Below, one piece after another: positions 16,853 to 25,725 of a DNA stretch of 64,000 nt. The notes under the pieces were generated by a model. That model searched no databases and was not told the DNA's origin. It saw only the letters and a list, made by a program, of their open reading frames with translations. The first letter of the stretch is position 1, and every line of letters begins with the position of its first letter. Source of the stretch: Pseudarthrobacter sp. W1I19 (GTDB taxonomy: Bacteria; Actinomycetota; Actinomycetes; Actinomycetales; Micrococcaceae); assembly GCF_030817835.1 (NCBI RefSeq), contig NZ_JAUSZR010000001.1, positions 4,278,001 to 4,342,000 of the forward strand, given 5' to 3'. Made by a program: the position numbers and the translations under genes.

Positions 16853-17710
16853 ATGGACTGGAAGTTGCATGAACTGCGGGCCTTTGTTGCAGTCATTGAT
16901 GCCGGCACCTTCACCGATGCCGCCATCGACTTGGGTGTCTCCCAGGCCGCTGTTTCGCGCGGAATAGCGGGCCTGGAGCGGAGGGCAGGCGGCCGGCTCC
17001 TGCGGAGGATGCCTCGGGGGTGCGAGCCCACAGCCCTGGGCCAGCGATTCCTGCCGCAGGCCCGGCGGGTGGTGGCAGAGCTGGACAAACTCGAGGACCT
17101 GCTCCAAGCCGGCCACACGTCGCTGCGGCTCGGCTACGCCTGGTCCGCCGTCGGAAAACACACGACTCCGTTGCTTCGAGGCTGGGCACGGGCGAACCCG
17201 GACATTGACCTGGAACTGGTCCGCCACAACTCTGCGTCCGGCGGGCTGGCTGAGGGGATGTGCGATGCCGCGATTGTCCGGACACCCCTGGATCCGCAGC
17301 GCTTTGACGCCGTCGTCGTGGGGCTGGAACGGCGGGTGGCCGTGTTTGCTTCCGATGACTCAGAATGGTCCCGGCGCCGGAGCCTGCGGATGAAGGACCT
17401 TGCTTCGCGCGAAGTCATTGTTGATCCGAGGACAGGCACCACCCGGAGTGACCTGTGGGCCAAGGGGAAGGGCCCGCACATCCTCCAGACCACCGGTCTG
17501 GACAACTGGCTGGACACCATCGCCGCCGGCAAAGGTGTGGGCATGACGTCGGAGGCCACAGCGGTCCACCATCCGCGGCAGGGCGTCAGCTACCGGCCGG
17601 TGAGCGACGGACCGCGCATCCCGGTCTGGCTCGCCTGGTGGCACGACGAACCGCCCACTGGAATCACCGCCCTGACCGACGCGCTCACGGGGCTCTACCA
17701 GGACGGCTAG
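16853..17710 (+). CDS. LysR-family transcriptional regulator
   Basis: This 285-residue LysR regulator has an N-terminal helix-turn-helix (GTFTDAAIDLGVSQAAVSRGIAGLER) and an effector-binding domain starting near residue 85. I use the ATG at 16853 because the family homology begins with MDWKLHELRAFVAVIDAG. A longer reading from 16820 lies in the promoter of the divergent gene. It probably controls the EamA exporter and the kinase downstream of it. Ligand unknown. Confidence 0.88.
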   Translation: MDWKLHELRAFVAVIDAGTFTDAAIDLGVSQAAVSRGIAGLERRAGGRLLRRMPRGCEPTALGQRFLPQARRVVAELDKLEDLLQAGHTSLRLGYAWSAVGKHTTPLLRGWARANPDIDLELVRHNSASGGLAEGMCDAAIVRTPLDPQRFDAVVVGLERRVAVFASDDSEWSRRRSLRMKDLASREVIVDPRTGTTRSDLWAKGKGPHILQTTGLDNWLDTIAAGKGVGMTSEATAVHHPRQGVSYRPVSDGPRIPVWLAWWHDEPPTGITALTDALTGLYQDG

Positions 17711-17732
17711 CACCGCTGTGCCGCTGCCAGAG

Positions 17733-17756
17733 CGACGGCGGGAGGTCCCGCCGTCG
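17733..17756. terminator. Strong hairpin between convergent LysR and eda genes
   Basis: The 11-base arms CGACGGCGGGA and TCCCGCCGTCG pair perfectly around a two-base loop and are followed by a pyrimidine-rich TTCCTTCCCTCC tract on the plus strand. It sits between two convergent stops and is probably a terminator for the LysR transcript, and perhaps for both strands. Confidence 0.6.
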
Positions 17757-17782
17757 TTCCTTCCCTCCGAAGGTTGGCCTGC

Positions 17783-18412
17783 TTAGCCTTTGCCCAGCGC
17801 GGCAGCCCCCTGCGCCAGCCGGGTAATCTGCGCCCAGTCCTCACCTTCCACGGCAGCCCGCGGCGTGAGCCAGCTCCCGCCGACGCACGTGACGTTCGGC
17901 AGCGCCAGGTAATCGGGCGCCGAGGCAAGGCTGATGCCGCCGGTGGGGCAGAACTGGACGGCCGGGATGGGTGCACCGATCGCTGCGAGGTAATCAGGTC
18001 CGCCGGCGGGCCCGGCCGGGAAGAACTTCATCGCCCTCAGGCCGCGCTCCAGGACGGCCATCACTTCGCCCACGGTGGCCACACCCGGCAGCACCGGTAC
18101 GTCGAGCTGCAGCATGTGGTCCAGCAGCGACGGCGTCACGCCCGGGCTGACCAGGAACTGGGCGCCCGCGGAGACGGCGTCGTCTGCCTGGGCCGGGGTG
18201 AGGATGGTGCCGGCGCCCACCAGGATGTCCGGTACTTCGTTGGCAATGCGCTTCAGTGATTCAAGCGCGCTGTCCGTGCGTAGCGTCAGCTCGATGATGC
18301 GGACCCCGCCCTCAACCAGGGCGCGCGCCACCGGAACCGCGTGCTGCGGGTCGGCGATGGTGACCACCGGGATGACAGGGGAAACGTGCAGGACGCTGGT
18401 TGCGTCAGCCAT
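17783..18412 (-). CDS. eda: KDPG/KHG aldolase
   Basis: This 209-residue class I aldolase shows the Eda signatures: ELTLRT with the catalytic Glu near residue 41, VGAGTILT, and the Schiff-base Lys in MKFFPAGPAGG near residue 130. It splits 2-keto-3-deoxy-6-phosphogluconate to pyruvate and glyceraldehyde-3-phosphate. It is the last gene of the uronate/aldonate operon and overlaps the upstream fructuronate reductase-like gene by eight bases. With KDG kinase, mannonate dehydratase and reductase it completes the lower hexuronate route. A second homologue lies at 56089-56760. Confidence 0.93.
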   Translation of the reverse strand: MADATSVLHVSPVIPVVTIADPQHAVPVARALVEGGVRIIELTLRTDSALESLKRIANEVPDILVGAGTILTPAQADDAVSAGAQFLVSPGVTPSLLDHMLQLDVPVLPGVATVGEVMAVLERGLRAMKFFPAGPAGGPDYLAAIGAPIPAVQFCPTGGISLASAPDYLALPNVTCVGGSWLTPRAAVEGEDWAQITRLAQGAAALGKG

Positions 18413-19871
18413 GGATAATCTCTTTTCTCAGGCCATCCAGCCCGGTGTCGATGATGCGGTACCAGTGCGTCAGCAGGTCCGCGAAGGCGGTGTTGGCCGC
18501 GAGTTCCTCGGCGAAGATGCTGCGCACGCCCAGGAGGGCCGGCACCACGGTGGCGGCGGACCGCTCAGCGGGCAGGGCCTTCTGGAGCTCGTCCGCCAAG
18601 GGATCGTTCAGGACTGCGGCAGCAGTGGTGGCCACGTGGTGCATCCACGCGGCCACGGCGAGCGCGGCCCAGCGGGGCTCGCGTCCGGCGTCGAGCGTGG
18701 CGCGGGCAGTGGTCAGGAGCCGGAGGCCGATCTTCTGCGACCCGTCGCTGCCCACCTTGGCGGTGGTGTGGCCCAGCGCAGGGTTCGCGAAGCGCTCGAG
18801 GACCTGGGCGCAGTACGTTTTACCATCCAATCCCTGGGGGAGGCTAATGGTGGGCAGCGCGTCCTCGGCCATCATCCGCTGGCAGGCCACGCGGAAGGCC
18901 TCTTCCCCGACGGCGTCGCTGATAGTCGCCTTGCCGCTGGCCAGGCCCAGGTATGCCAGCATCGAGTGGCTCGCGTTGAGCAGACGCAGCTTGGCCGCCT
19001 CCCACGCAGCCACATCGTTGCTGAACAGCGCCCCGGCCTTCTCCCAGGCGGGCCGGTCCCCCGCGAAGTTGTCCTCGATGACCCACTGCATAAAGGGTTC
19101 GGCCACCACGGCGGCCTCGTCCCGGAGTCCGAGTTCACGTTCGACGGCGTCAAGGTCACCTTCCGTGGTGGCCGGCACCATCCGGTCCACCATGGTGCTG
19201 GGGAAGGTGACGTTCTCCTCGAGCCAGGCAAGCAGCGGCCCGGATTCGTCCTCGGGCAGGGCGGCGGCGAATGCCCGGGCCAGTGTTCCGGTCAGTTCAC
19301 CGTTACCCGGCAGGTTGTCGCACGAGACCACGGTGAGCGGTCCCCCGCCGGCCAGGGCCCGCTTCTGGATGCCGCGGGTGACCTGTCCAATGGCGGTCAG
19401 CGGCGGGTTCCCGGCAAGATCGGCCTGGACCTGCTCGTCTTCCAGGTTCAGGGAACCGCTGTGTGGATCGATGCGGTAGCCCTTTTCGGTGACCGTGAGG
19501 GTCACCACCTTGGTGCTGTCTGCGGCGATCCGGTCCACGACGGCATCCGGCTGGTCCCGGCCGGAGATGGCCTCCACGATGCTGGACACCACGCGCAGCG
19601 GCGTGGCCCCGCTCCCCCGCTCAGCGACGCAGAAGAGTCCGTCCTGCGGGGCCAGCTGGCGTGCAACGGTGTCTGAACGCTGCGTGACCCCGATGATCCC
19701 CCAGCAGGAATCGCCGGTGGTGAGCATGGCTTCTTCGGTGAACACCGCGGTGTGGGCGCGGGCGAAGGCGCCAAGTCCGAGGTGGACGATTCCGGGCCGG
19801 ATGGTCCGGTCTGCGAGGGGCGTGCGGTGTTTGCCGTTGCCGGTAAGGGAGGCGGCGCTCAGGCGTGTGAT
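18405..19871 (-). CDS. uxuB: Fructuronate reductase / mannitol dehydrogenase family protein with ATC start
   Basis: This protein of about 488 residues has the long-chain polyol dehydrogenase layout. The N-terminal IVHLGLGAFARAH nucleotide-binding segment near residue 30 only appears if translation starts upstream of the first in-frame ATG at 19717, GTG at 19750 or TTG. A GGAAGGAG ribosome-binding site lies at 19879-19886. At the right distance the frame begins ATC ACA CGC CTG, where relatives as I recall them start M-T-R-L. I therefore place the start at an ATC codon (19871). It would reduce fructuronate to mannonate with NAD(P)H, feeding the mannonate dehydratase of the same operon. Mannitol or tagaturonate are alternative substrates. 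Confidence 0.8.
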   Translation of the reverse strand: MTRLSAASLTGNGKHRTPLADRTIRPGIVHLGLGAFARAHTAVFTEEAMLTTGDSCWGIIGVTQRSDTVARQLAPQDGLFCVAERGSGATPLRVVSSIVEAISGRDQPDAVVDRIAADSTKVVTLTVTEKGYRIDPHSGSLNLEDEQVQADLAGNPPLTAIGQVTRGIQKRALAGGGPLTVVSCDNLPGNGELTGTLARAFAAALPEDESGPLLAWLEENVTFPSTMVDRMVPATTEGDLDAVERELGLRDEAAVVAEPFMQWVIEDNFAGDRPAWEKAGALFSNDVAAWEAAKLRLLNASHSMLAYLGLASGKATISDAVGEEAFRVACQRMMAEDALPTISLPQGLDGKTYCAQVLERFANPALGHTTAKVGSDGSQKIGLRLLTTARATLDAGREPRWAALAVAAWMHHVATTAAAVLNDPLADELQKALPAERSAATVVPALLGVRSIFAEELAANTAFADLLTHWYRIIDTGLDGLRKEIIHG

Positions 19872-20845
19872 GGCGCTGCTCCTTCCGGTGCCAGGCTGCT
19901 GGAAGCGTGGGCGCGGGTTTGCTCCAGCGTGGGGATGAAGCCGGTGCCGCCCTTGCCGCCCACCACCAGTGACGCAGCTGCTGCACCGTACCGCGCCGCG
20001 GCGGGAAGATCATCGCCAAGGACCAGGCGGGCGGTGAGGGTGCCGACAAAGGCGTCGCCCGCGCCGGTCTGGTCCACCACTGCCGGAGCCGGAATCGAGT
20101 CGATCCAGGTTTTGTCCTGGCCTTCGCCGTCCAGTTGGATGCCGTCGGCACCGCAGGTAACAGCGACGTTCCGCGCACCCAAGCTGCGCAGCTTCGCGGC
20201 AGCCTCAACCGGCGTCGGGCAGTCCAGGAGGGCCGACGTTTCGCCGGGGAAGGATGGAGTCACCACGAAGGCGCGGGGCGCCAGCTGCAGCAGTGCCGCC
20301 GTCGCCTCCTCCACCGAGGTGAGGCGGGGGCGGAAGTTGGGATCGAACACGAAGCGCCTGGCCACGGCGGCGGCCTTGAAGACCGCCGCCCGCGATGACT
20401 CGGAGATAGCGCAGGCGATGCCTCCGGCCACCACGGCGCCGGCAGCGGCGAAAATGGCCGGGTCCACGTCGTCGGGCCCCAACGTGGAGCCGACGCTCCC
20501 GGTGCGGGCGTACGAGAACTCGCGCTGGCCGTCCGGGTCGCAGTGGACCAGGTAGACGCCCTGCTGGCCGCGGCGGAACTTCAGCAGGTCCGGGGAAACG
20601 CCGAGCTCCACGATCCTGGCGGCGATCGCCTTGCCCAGGTCGTCGTCGGTCAGCACGGACAGGAGGCCCACGCGGGCGCCCGCAGCAGCCGCTGCCGCAG
20701 CGACGTTGAGGGCGTCACCGGAGATGCCGAGCTGGGCGGGGACGCCGTGGCCGAACGCCACGTCGGTGGCCACCTCAACCAGGATCTCCCCCATCACGAC
20801 GACGTCGAAGGGCTCTTGCTTCGGGTGTTGCGTTGGAATGCTCAC
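19859..20845 (-). CDS. kdgK: 2-keto-3-deoxygluconate kinase-like PfkB kinase
   Basis: This 328-residue PfkB kinase has the N-terminal [11 protein letters not shown] and [15 protein letters not shown] segments and the DQTGAGDAF motif near residue 260. It is sandwiched between mannonate dehydratase and fructuronate reductase genes and overlaps both, so phosphorylation of 2-keto-3-deoxygluconate to KDPG is the natural role. The alternative is a general sugar kinase. A paralogue at 55103-56092 serves the galactonate-type operon. Confidence 0.85.
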   Translation of the reverse strand: MSIPTQHPKQEPFDVVVMGEILVEVATDVAFGHGVPAQLGISGDALNVAAAAAAAGARVGLLSVLTDDDLGKAIAARIVELGVSPDLLKFRRGQQGVYLVHCDPDGQREFSYARTGSVGSTLGPDDVDPAIFAAAGAVVAGGIACAISESSRAAVFKAAAVARRFVFDPNFRPRLTSVEEATAALLQLAPRAFVVTPSFPGETSALLDCPTPVEAAAKLRSLGARNVAVTCGADGIQLDGEGQDKTWIDSIPAPAVVDQTGAGDAFVGTLTARLVLGDDLPAAARYGAAAASLVVGGKGGTGFIPTLEQTRAHASSSLAPEGAAPSHA

Positions 20846-22053
20846 CAGTCGTGCACCGATCCGTCGAGCCGCCGGTTGATGGGCAGGTACTTGGGGTCGA
20901 ACGGGAATCGGGCGGCGGCTTCCTCGTTGAATTCCACGCCGATGCCGGGAGCATCGCCTGGGTGCATGTAGCCGTCGTTGAAGGTGTAGGAGGTGGTGAA
21001 GACTTCGTTGGCAGGTTCCCGGTGGCCCATGTACTCCTGGATGCCGAAGTTGGGGATGCTCATGTCAACATGCAGGGCCGCGGCGAAGGAGGCCGGCGAG
21101 AGGTCGCCGGCGCCGTGTGAGCCGGAGCGCACACCGTAGAGGTCGGCGAGGGAGAAGATCCGGCGCAGGTGGGTGATGCCGCCGGCGTGCGACACGGAGG
21201 TGCGGATGTAGTCGATCAGCCGTTCGGTGATCAGCTGCTGGCAGTCCCAGATCGAGTTGAACACCTCGCCCACCGCGATGGGCGTGGTGGTGTGCTGGCG
21301 GATCAGGCGGAACGCGGACTGGTCCTCGGCCGGCGTAGGGTCCTCGATCCAGAAGGGCCGGTACTGTTCCAGCGAGGCGCCCAGCCGGCCGGCCTCGATG
21401 GGGGTCAGGCGGTGGTGCACGTCGTGCAGCACGTGCACGTTGTAGCCGAACTGTTCGCGCACATGCGCCATCATTTTTGGCGCGAAGTCCAGGTACGCCG
21501 TTGTCTCCCACGTGTCCTCCTGGGGAACGTTGCCGCTGGCGGGCTCGTAGAGTTTGCCGTCCACCGGCGCAATTCCATAGGTCTTCTCAAGGCCGGGCAC
21601 GGCGGCCTGCGCGCGGATGGCCTTGTAGCCAAGGTCCAGGTGCTGCTGGAAGTCGGCGCTGAGGTCCTCCAAGGTGGAGCCGCTGGCGTGGCCGTAGACC
21701 ATCACGCCCTCGCGGGCTGCGCCGCCCAGGAGTTCGTACACCGGCATGCCGGCGGCCTTGCCCTTGATGTCCCAGAGCGCGACGTCGATGGCGGCGATGG
21801 CGGTCATGGTCACCGGGCCGCGGCGCCAGTAGGCACCTTTGTAGAAGTACTGCCAGGCGTCCTCGATGCGGCGCGCGTCCCGGCCGATCAGCAGCGGGCA
21901 GAGGTGCTCGGACAGGTAGGACGCCACGGACAGCTCGCGCCCGTTCAGGGTGGCGTCGCCGATGCCGGTGATGCCGTCCTCGGTTTCAATAACGAGCGTG
22001 ACGTAGTTCCGTCCGGGCGACGAAACCACTACCCGTGCGTCGGTGATCTTCAC
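20842..22053 (-). CDS. manD: Mannonate dehydratase, ManD-type enolase superfamily
   Basis: This 403-residue enolase superfamily member carries the ManD hallmark HDVHHRLTP, whose acid and His take part in dehydration, and the C-terminal [12 protein letters not shown] segment. It converts D-mannonate, or in low-efficiency relatives D-gluconate, to 2-keto-3-deoxygluconate. The start is a GTG at 22053, preceded by GAAGGA. A longer reading passes through the strong hairpin upstream. It is coupled to the KDG kinase by a four-base overlap. A second ManD gene sits at 53828-55057, with the same opening and closing motifs. Confidence 0.9.
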   Translation of the reverse strand: MKITDARVVVSSPGRNYVTLVIETEDGITGIGDATLNGRELSVASYLSEHLCPLLIGRDARRIEDAWQYFYKGAYWRRGPVTMTAIAAIDVALWDIKGKAAGMPVYELLGGAAREGVMVYGHASGSTLEDLSADFQQHLDLGYKAIRAQAAVPGLEKTYGIAPVDGKLYEPASGNVPQEDTWETTAYLDFAPKMMAHVREQFGYNVHVLHDVHHRLTPIEAGRLGASLEQYRPFWIEDPTPAEDQSAFRLIRQHTTTPIAVGEVFNSIWDCQQLITERLIDYIRTSVSHAGGITHLRRIFSLADLYGVRSGSHGAGDLSPASFAAALHVDMSIPNFGIQEYMGHREPANEVFTTSYTFNDGYMHPGDAPGIGVEFNEEAAARFPFDPKYLPINRRLDGSVHDW

Positions 22054-22096
22054 TGGTTGGTCCTTCAGGTGGGTGGGAGATAGAGCAAGTAGGTCG

Positions 22097-22136
22097 CAGT
22101 AAGTGTCGTTATGGGCCGCCATAACGACACTCACTG
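22097..22136. repeat. Long intergenic palindrome, REP-like
   Basis: CAGTAAGTGTCGTTATGG (22097-22114) and its near-perfect inverse (22119-22136) form 18-base arms with one mismatch around a GCCG loop. It lies between idnD-like and manD in the same operon. No T tract follows, so it is more like a REP-type palindrome or mRNA processing/stability hairpin than a simple terminator. Confidence 0.6.
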
Positions 22137-22171
22137 CTACTTAGTTGGGCGGGGGTGGGTGTTAGGGATGG

Positions 22172-23203
22172 TCAGCTAGCGGTGAGGCGGAGCATGACCT
22201 TGCTGCTGCCGGCGGCCGGATCCGCCGAGACACGCATGGCTTCCTCGGCCTGGTCGAGATCGAACGTGTGGGTGATGACCGGTGACACGTCGAGGCCTTC
22301 GGCCATGGCGCGCAGGGCGTCGGTGATCTCGTCCACGAACCGGTAGGAGCCGATCCAGGTGATCTCGCGCGTCACCAGGTCACCCAGTGCCGCGGGGGCG
22401 GGGGCGCCGGGCAGGTTGCCCACCTGGACGATGGTGCCGCCGCGGGCTGTGGCGCGCAGGACCCCGCCGAGCACTGCCGGAATGCCGGTGGCCTCGAATA
22501 CAAGTTCCATGTCCTGCGGGAGGGAGCCGCCGCCGGAGACGTTCAGCACCTCGTCGGCACCCATGGCCTTCGCAATGGCCAGTGACGCCTCGCTGATGTC
22601 GGTGGCGATGACGTTCCTGGCGCCGGCGTGCTTGGCTGCTGCGACCACCAGGGACCCGATGGGGCCGGCGCCGTTCACCAGGACGTCCCGGCCAGCGAGG
22701 CTGCCAGCCCGGCTGACGGCGTGAAGGGCGACCGCGAGGGGTTCGGCCAGTGCGCCGTGCAGCGTGTCCACGCCCTCGGGCAGCGGCCGGACCTGGGAGG
22801 CGCGGGCGAGCTTGCGTTCGCTGAAGCCGCCATCAGTATGGGGGTCGAAGGCGGCCGAGCCGAAGTACCGGATCTGCGGGTAGAGGTTGGTCCGGCCGGC
22901 GAGGCGCTCCGGCATGGTGCCGTCGCCCACCAGTTCCGCGGGGTGGACGGTGACCGGCTGCCCCACCTCAAGGTCCGTGACGCCGGCGCCCAGTTGCGCA
23001 ATCCGGCCGGCCACCTCGTGGCCGAGGACCAGCGGCGACTTCAGTACAGCTGTCCCCGAGCCGCCGTGGCGCCAGTACGAAAGGTCAGATCCGCAGATGC
23101 CGCCCCATTCGACGTCGAGCACTACTTCCCCGGGACCGGCAACCGGCTCGGGCCGTTCGTCAATGCGCAGGTCGTTGGCGCCGTGGACTACAACGGCTTT
23201 CAT
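22172..23203 (-). CDS. idnD: L-idonate 5-dehydrogenase-like zinc alcohol dehydrogenase
   Basis: This 343-residue MDR-family dehydrogenase has the catalytic zinc segments GGICGSDL and GHEVAGR and a Rossmann motif NGAGPIGSLV near residue 175. The spacing, the RYFGSAAF segment and DGGFSE match L-idonate 5-dehydrogenases. Unlike E. coli IdnD it lacks the four-cysteine lobe for the structural zinc; that loop reads AELVGDGTMPERLAGRTNL. It would oxidise idonate or a related aldonate to 5-ketogluconate. It overlaps the upstream symporter stop by four bases. The start at 23203 is set by the homology; the upstream in-frame extension lies in the symporter gene. Confidence 0.83.
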   Translation of the reverse strand: MKAVVVHGANDLRIDERPEPVAGPGEVVLDVEWGGICGSDLSYWRHGGSGTAVLKSPLVLGHEVAGRIAQLGAGVTDLEVGQPVTVHPAELVGDGTMPERLAGRTNLYPQIRYFGSAAFDPHTDGGFSERKLARASQVRPLPEGVDTLHGALAEPLAVALHAVSRAGSLAGRDVLVNGAGPIGSLVVAAAKHAGARNVIATDISEASLAIAKAMGADEVLNVSGGGSLPQDMELVFEATGIPAVLGGVLRATARGGTIVQVGNLPGAPAPAALGDLVTREITWIGSYRFVDEITDALRAMAEGLDVSPVITHTFDLDQAEEAMRVSADPAAGSSKVMLRLTAS

Positions 23204-24582
23204 ACTGCGTCTTCCAGGCGGACCATGTCGCGGCCGCGGACCTCGGGACCAACGAAGGCCGAGATGAGGGTGATCAGTGAGTAGGCGACGAGCATCGCGG
23301 CCAGGGGCCACCAGTGACCGGTGATCGCGGTGAGCGTGGCGGCCAGCAGCGGCCCGATGGCGGTGGCGAGGATGCCGCCGATCTCCTTGGCGAGCGCGAG
23401 CTGGGTGAAGCGGGTCCGGGCGCCGAAGAACTCGGCCATGGTGACGCTCTCCATGGCGAAGAGGCTCAGTACGCCCAGGTTCAGTCCTACGACCATCGCG
23501 ATAGTGATGAGTGTGGTGTTGCCGCTGGTGACCATCAACATCATGGGAATGGCGAACAGTGCAGTGAGGGAGCTGAGTGCCAGGTAGAGCGGCCGGCGGC
23601 CGAAGCGGTCACCCAGGAGGCCCATAACCGGGATGGTGAGGAAGCCGAGCAGCGAGCCGTACATGATGGCGCTGGTGGCCACGCTCTTGTCCACCAGGAG
23701 GACGGTGGCGATGTAGCCCACGAGGAAGGTCTGCACGAGGCCGGAGTTGCCTGCCTGCCCGAAGCGAAGGCCCAGGGCGATCAGGAAAGCCTTGCCCTTG
23801 CGCTGGTGCAACGCAGCCTCGATGGTGCTGGTCTTTGCCAGTTCCTGCGCCGCGGCAATTTCGCTCTTAGACAGTGCAACGCCATCGACGACGTCGGCGC
23901 GCTCTTCGAAGACCGGGCTTTCCTTGAGGGAGCGGCGGACCCAGACGGCGAAGATCATCAGCACGAAGCTGAACAGGAACGGCAGGCGCCAGCCCCAGGC
24001 CAGGAGCTGTTCCTCGGAGAGCGTTGCGGCCAGGATTGCCCAAATGGCAGATGCGGCGAGGGTTCCCGAGTTGGTGCCCAGGCACACGAGGGAAGAGATG
24101 AGGCCGCGGCGGCGGGCGGGAGCGAACTCAGCCAGCATCACGGTAGCGCCGGCGATCTCGGCGCCGGCACCGAAGCCCTGTGCCAGGCGCAGGGCCACCA
24201 GCAGGATGGGGGCCCAGATGCCAATCATGGCGTAGGTGGGAAGGACGCCGATCAGCGTTGTGGACGCACCCATCAGGGCGATAGTGATGAAGAGGACCTT
24301 CTTGCGGCCGATCCTGTCACCCATCCGGCCGAAGTAAACGGCACCCGCAAGACGGGCAACATAGCCCACGCCGTACGTTGCCATGGCGGCGATGAGGCCG
24401 ATGACCGGACTGACGTCGGGGAAGAAGAGCTTGTTGAAGACGATGGCTGCTGCCAGTGAGTACAGCTGGAAGTCCATGAACTCCATGGCCGTTCCCAGCC
24501 AGCCGGATACGGCGACTTTGGCCAGTTCGCGAGTGGGTTTTGCTTCCGCTTTGGTGTTGGGGGGCGCAATGCTTTCGGTCAT
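23200..24582 (-). CDS. MHS-family MFS metabolite:H+ symporter
   Basis: This 460-residue transporter has about twelve predicted helices, an N-terminal FMDFQLYSLAAAI segment and the GRMGDRIGRKKVL loop between helices 2 and 3, both characteristic of the metabolite:H+ symporter group. It starts at an ATG with AGGAG upstream and is the first gene of the operon divergent from the GntR gene. Uptake of a sugar acid such as glucuronate, gluconate or idonate is the likely job, given the enzymes that follow. Confidence 0.87.
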   Translation of the reverse strand: MTESIAPPNTKAEAKPTRELAKVAVSGWLGTAMEFMDFQLYSLAAAIVFNKLFFPDVSPVIGLIAAMATYGVGYVARLAGAVYFGRMGDRIGRKKVLFITIALMGASTTLIGVLPTYAMIGIWAPILLVALRLAQGFGAGAEIAGATVMLAEFAPARRRGLISSLVCLGTNSGTLAASAIWAILAATLSEEQLLAWGWRLPFLFSFVLMIFAVWVRRSLKESPVFEERADVVDGVALSKSEIAAAQELAKTSTIEAALHQRKGKAFLIALGLRFGQAGNSGLVQTFLVGYIATVLLVDKSVATSAIMYGSLLGFLTIPVMGLLGDRFGRRPLYLALSSLTALFAIPMMLMVTSGNTTLITIAMVVGLNLGVLSLFAMESVTMAEFFGARTRFTQLALAKEIGGILATAIGPLLAATLTAITGHWWPLAAMLVAYSLITLISAFVGPEVRGRDMVRLEDAV

Positions 24583-24669
24583 CAGGTGCTCCTTTGCAGG
24601 CGATGCGAACGAAGGGGATAAAACGGGGGACGCCGGCGGGCCTTCACACAGTGACCAGCAGCACGTTCT

Positions 24670-24691
24670 ACTACCATACAAGCACTACCAT
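24670..24691. promoter_or_regulatory. ACTACCAT direct repeat between symporter and GntR genes
   Basis: ACTACCAT occurs at 24670-24677 and 24684-24691, 14 bases apart, in an AT-richer patch just before the GntR start. It probably belongs to the GntR operator or overlaps the divergent promoters. The assignment is by position only. Confidence 0.4.
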
Positions 24692-24721
24692 TCTAGTGTG
24701 TCAACCACATAGAATGAGGTC

Positions 24722-25447
24722 ATGGCTAGGGATAAACGAGGTGCGGCTCCACGGCTCTCAGTACGCGACCAGACCTTGGAGACGCTGCGGCGGCGCATCA
24801 TTTCGCTGCAGCTCCCCCCGGGCGAACCGCTGTCCGAGAATGAACTTGCGCAGGAACTGGGCGTCAGCAGGACCCCGGTACGCGAGAGCCTGATCCTGCT
24901 GCGCGAGGAGGGCCTGGTCCAGGTCTTCCCCCAGATCGGTTCGTTTGTGTCCCTGGTTGACCTGGCCCGGGTGTCCGAAGCGCAGTTCGTCCGGGAGGCC
25001 ATTGAATGCGCGTCGCTGCGCGATCTTGCCGTGGACAGCCCGGGCATTGCCGGCCTGCGGGAGATTTTGAAGGCCCAGTCGGAGGCCGATGCCGCCGGCG
25101 ACGTGGAGGAATTCTTCCGGCTGGATGAGGACTTCCACCGGGAGCTGCTGCGCCTCGCGGGACACGAGTCCGCCTGGGCGGCCGTCAACTCCGCCAAGGC
25201 CCACCTGGACCGTGCCCGCCGCCTCAGCCTGCTCGACACCCGGCCCGTGGCCACCCTTATCGAACAGCACACCGCCGTGGTGGACGCGCTGGAGACCAAC
25301 AACCTGAACGACGCCGACAGCAGCCTCCGACTTCACCTGCGGGGCGTCTTCGAGGACGTCCAGCGCATCCAGGAATCCACTCCTGAACTTTTCTCCGACG
25401 GTGCCGCGCCACGTCCCGGCCGGCGGAGCGTCGCACGGCTGACGTAG
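24722..25447 (+). CDS. GntR/FadR-subfamily regulator (FCD domain)
   Basis: This 241-residue GntR regulator has an N-terminal winged helix (NELAQELGVSRTPVRESLILLREEGLV, about residues 40-66) and a C-terminal all-helical FCD domain with probable metal/ligand residues in DEDFHRELL and the later EQHTAVVDAL segments. FCD regulators commonly sense sugar acids. It is divergent from the six-gene uronate/aldonate operon and is very likely its repressor. Confidence 0.9.
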   Translation: MARDKRGAAPRLSVRDQTLETLRRRIISLQLPPGEPLSENELAQELGVSRTPVRESLILLREEGLVQVFPQIGSFVSLVDLARVSEAQFVREAIECASLRDLAVDSPGIAGLREILKAQSEADAAGDVEEFFRLDEDFHRELLRLAGHESAWAAVNSAKAHLDRARRLSLLDTRPVATLIEQHTAVVDALETNNLNDADSSLRLHLRGVFEDVQRIQESTPELFSDGAAPRPGRRSVARLT

Positions 25448-25561
25448 CAAGGCGCCCGTCACTTCTTCAGGCCTCCGGCAGGCCCCTTGCAAATGGGCAA
25501 CGACGGCAGCGGCTCGGCTTTTCTCCGGTCCATAAAACCAGTCCGCTCAAGCGTTGACAGA

Positions 25562-25601
25562 AAAGTGACCGATAACTAATACTGGTGTTACCGATCACTT
25601 T
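25562..25601. promoter_or_regulatory. Inverted repeat upstream of the orphan binding-protein gene
   Basis: AAAGTGA (25562-25568) and TCACTTT (25595-25601) are inverted. Inside them ACCGATAAC and ACCGATCAC form an imperfect direct repeat 21 bases apart. It lies upstream of the operon that ends with a LacI gene, so it is a candidate LacI operator. The binding-protein start at 25726 is about 125 bases downstream. Confidence 0.5.
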
Positions 25602-25725
25602 CCTGGCCGGCCGGCGATCGGAAGTCTTTGTGCTGAGAACCTATCCTCCCCATGCCATGCACCATCTTCGGAATCCGGGAAGAACCGCCGCAGTGGCCCG
25701 TCCTTCCGGCAAGAAAGGTCTGCCT

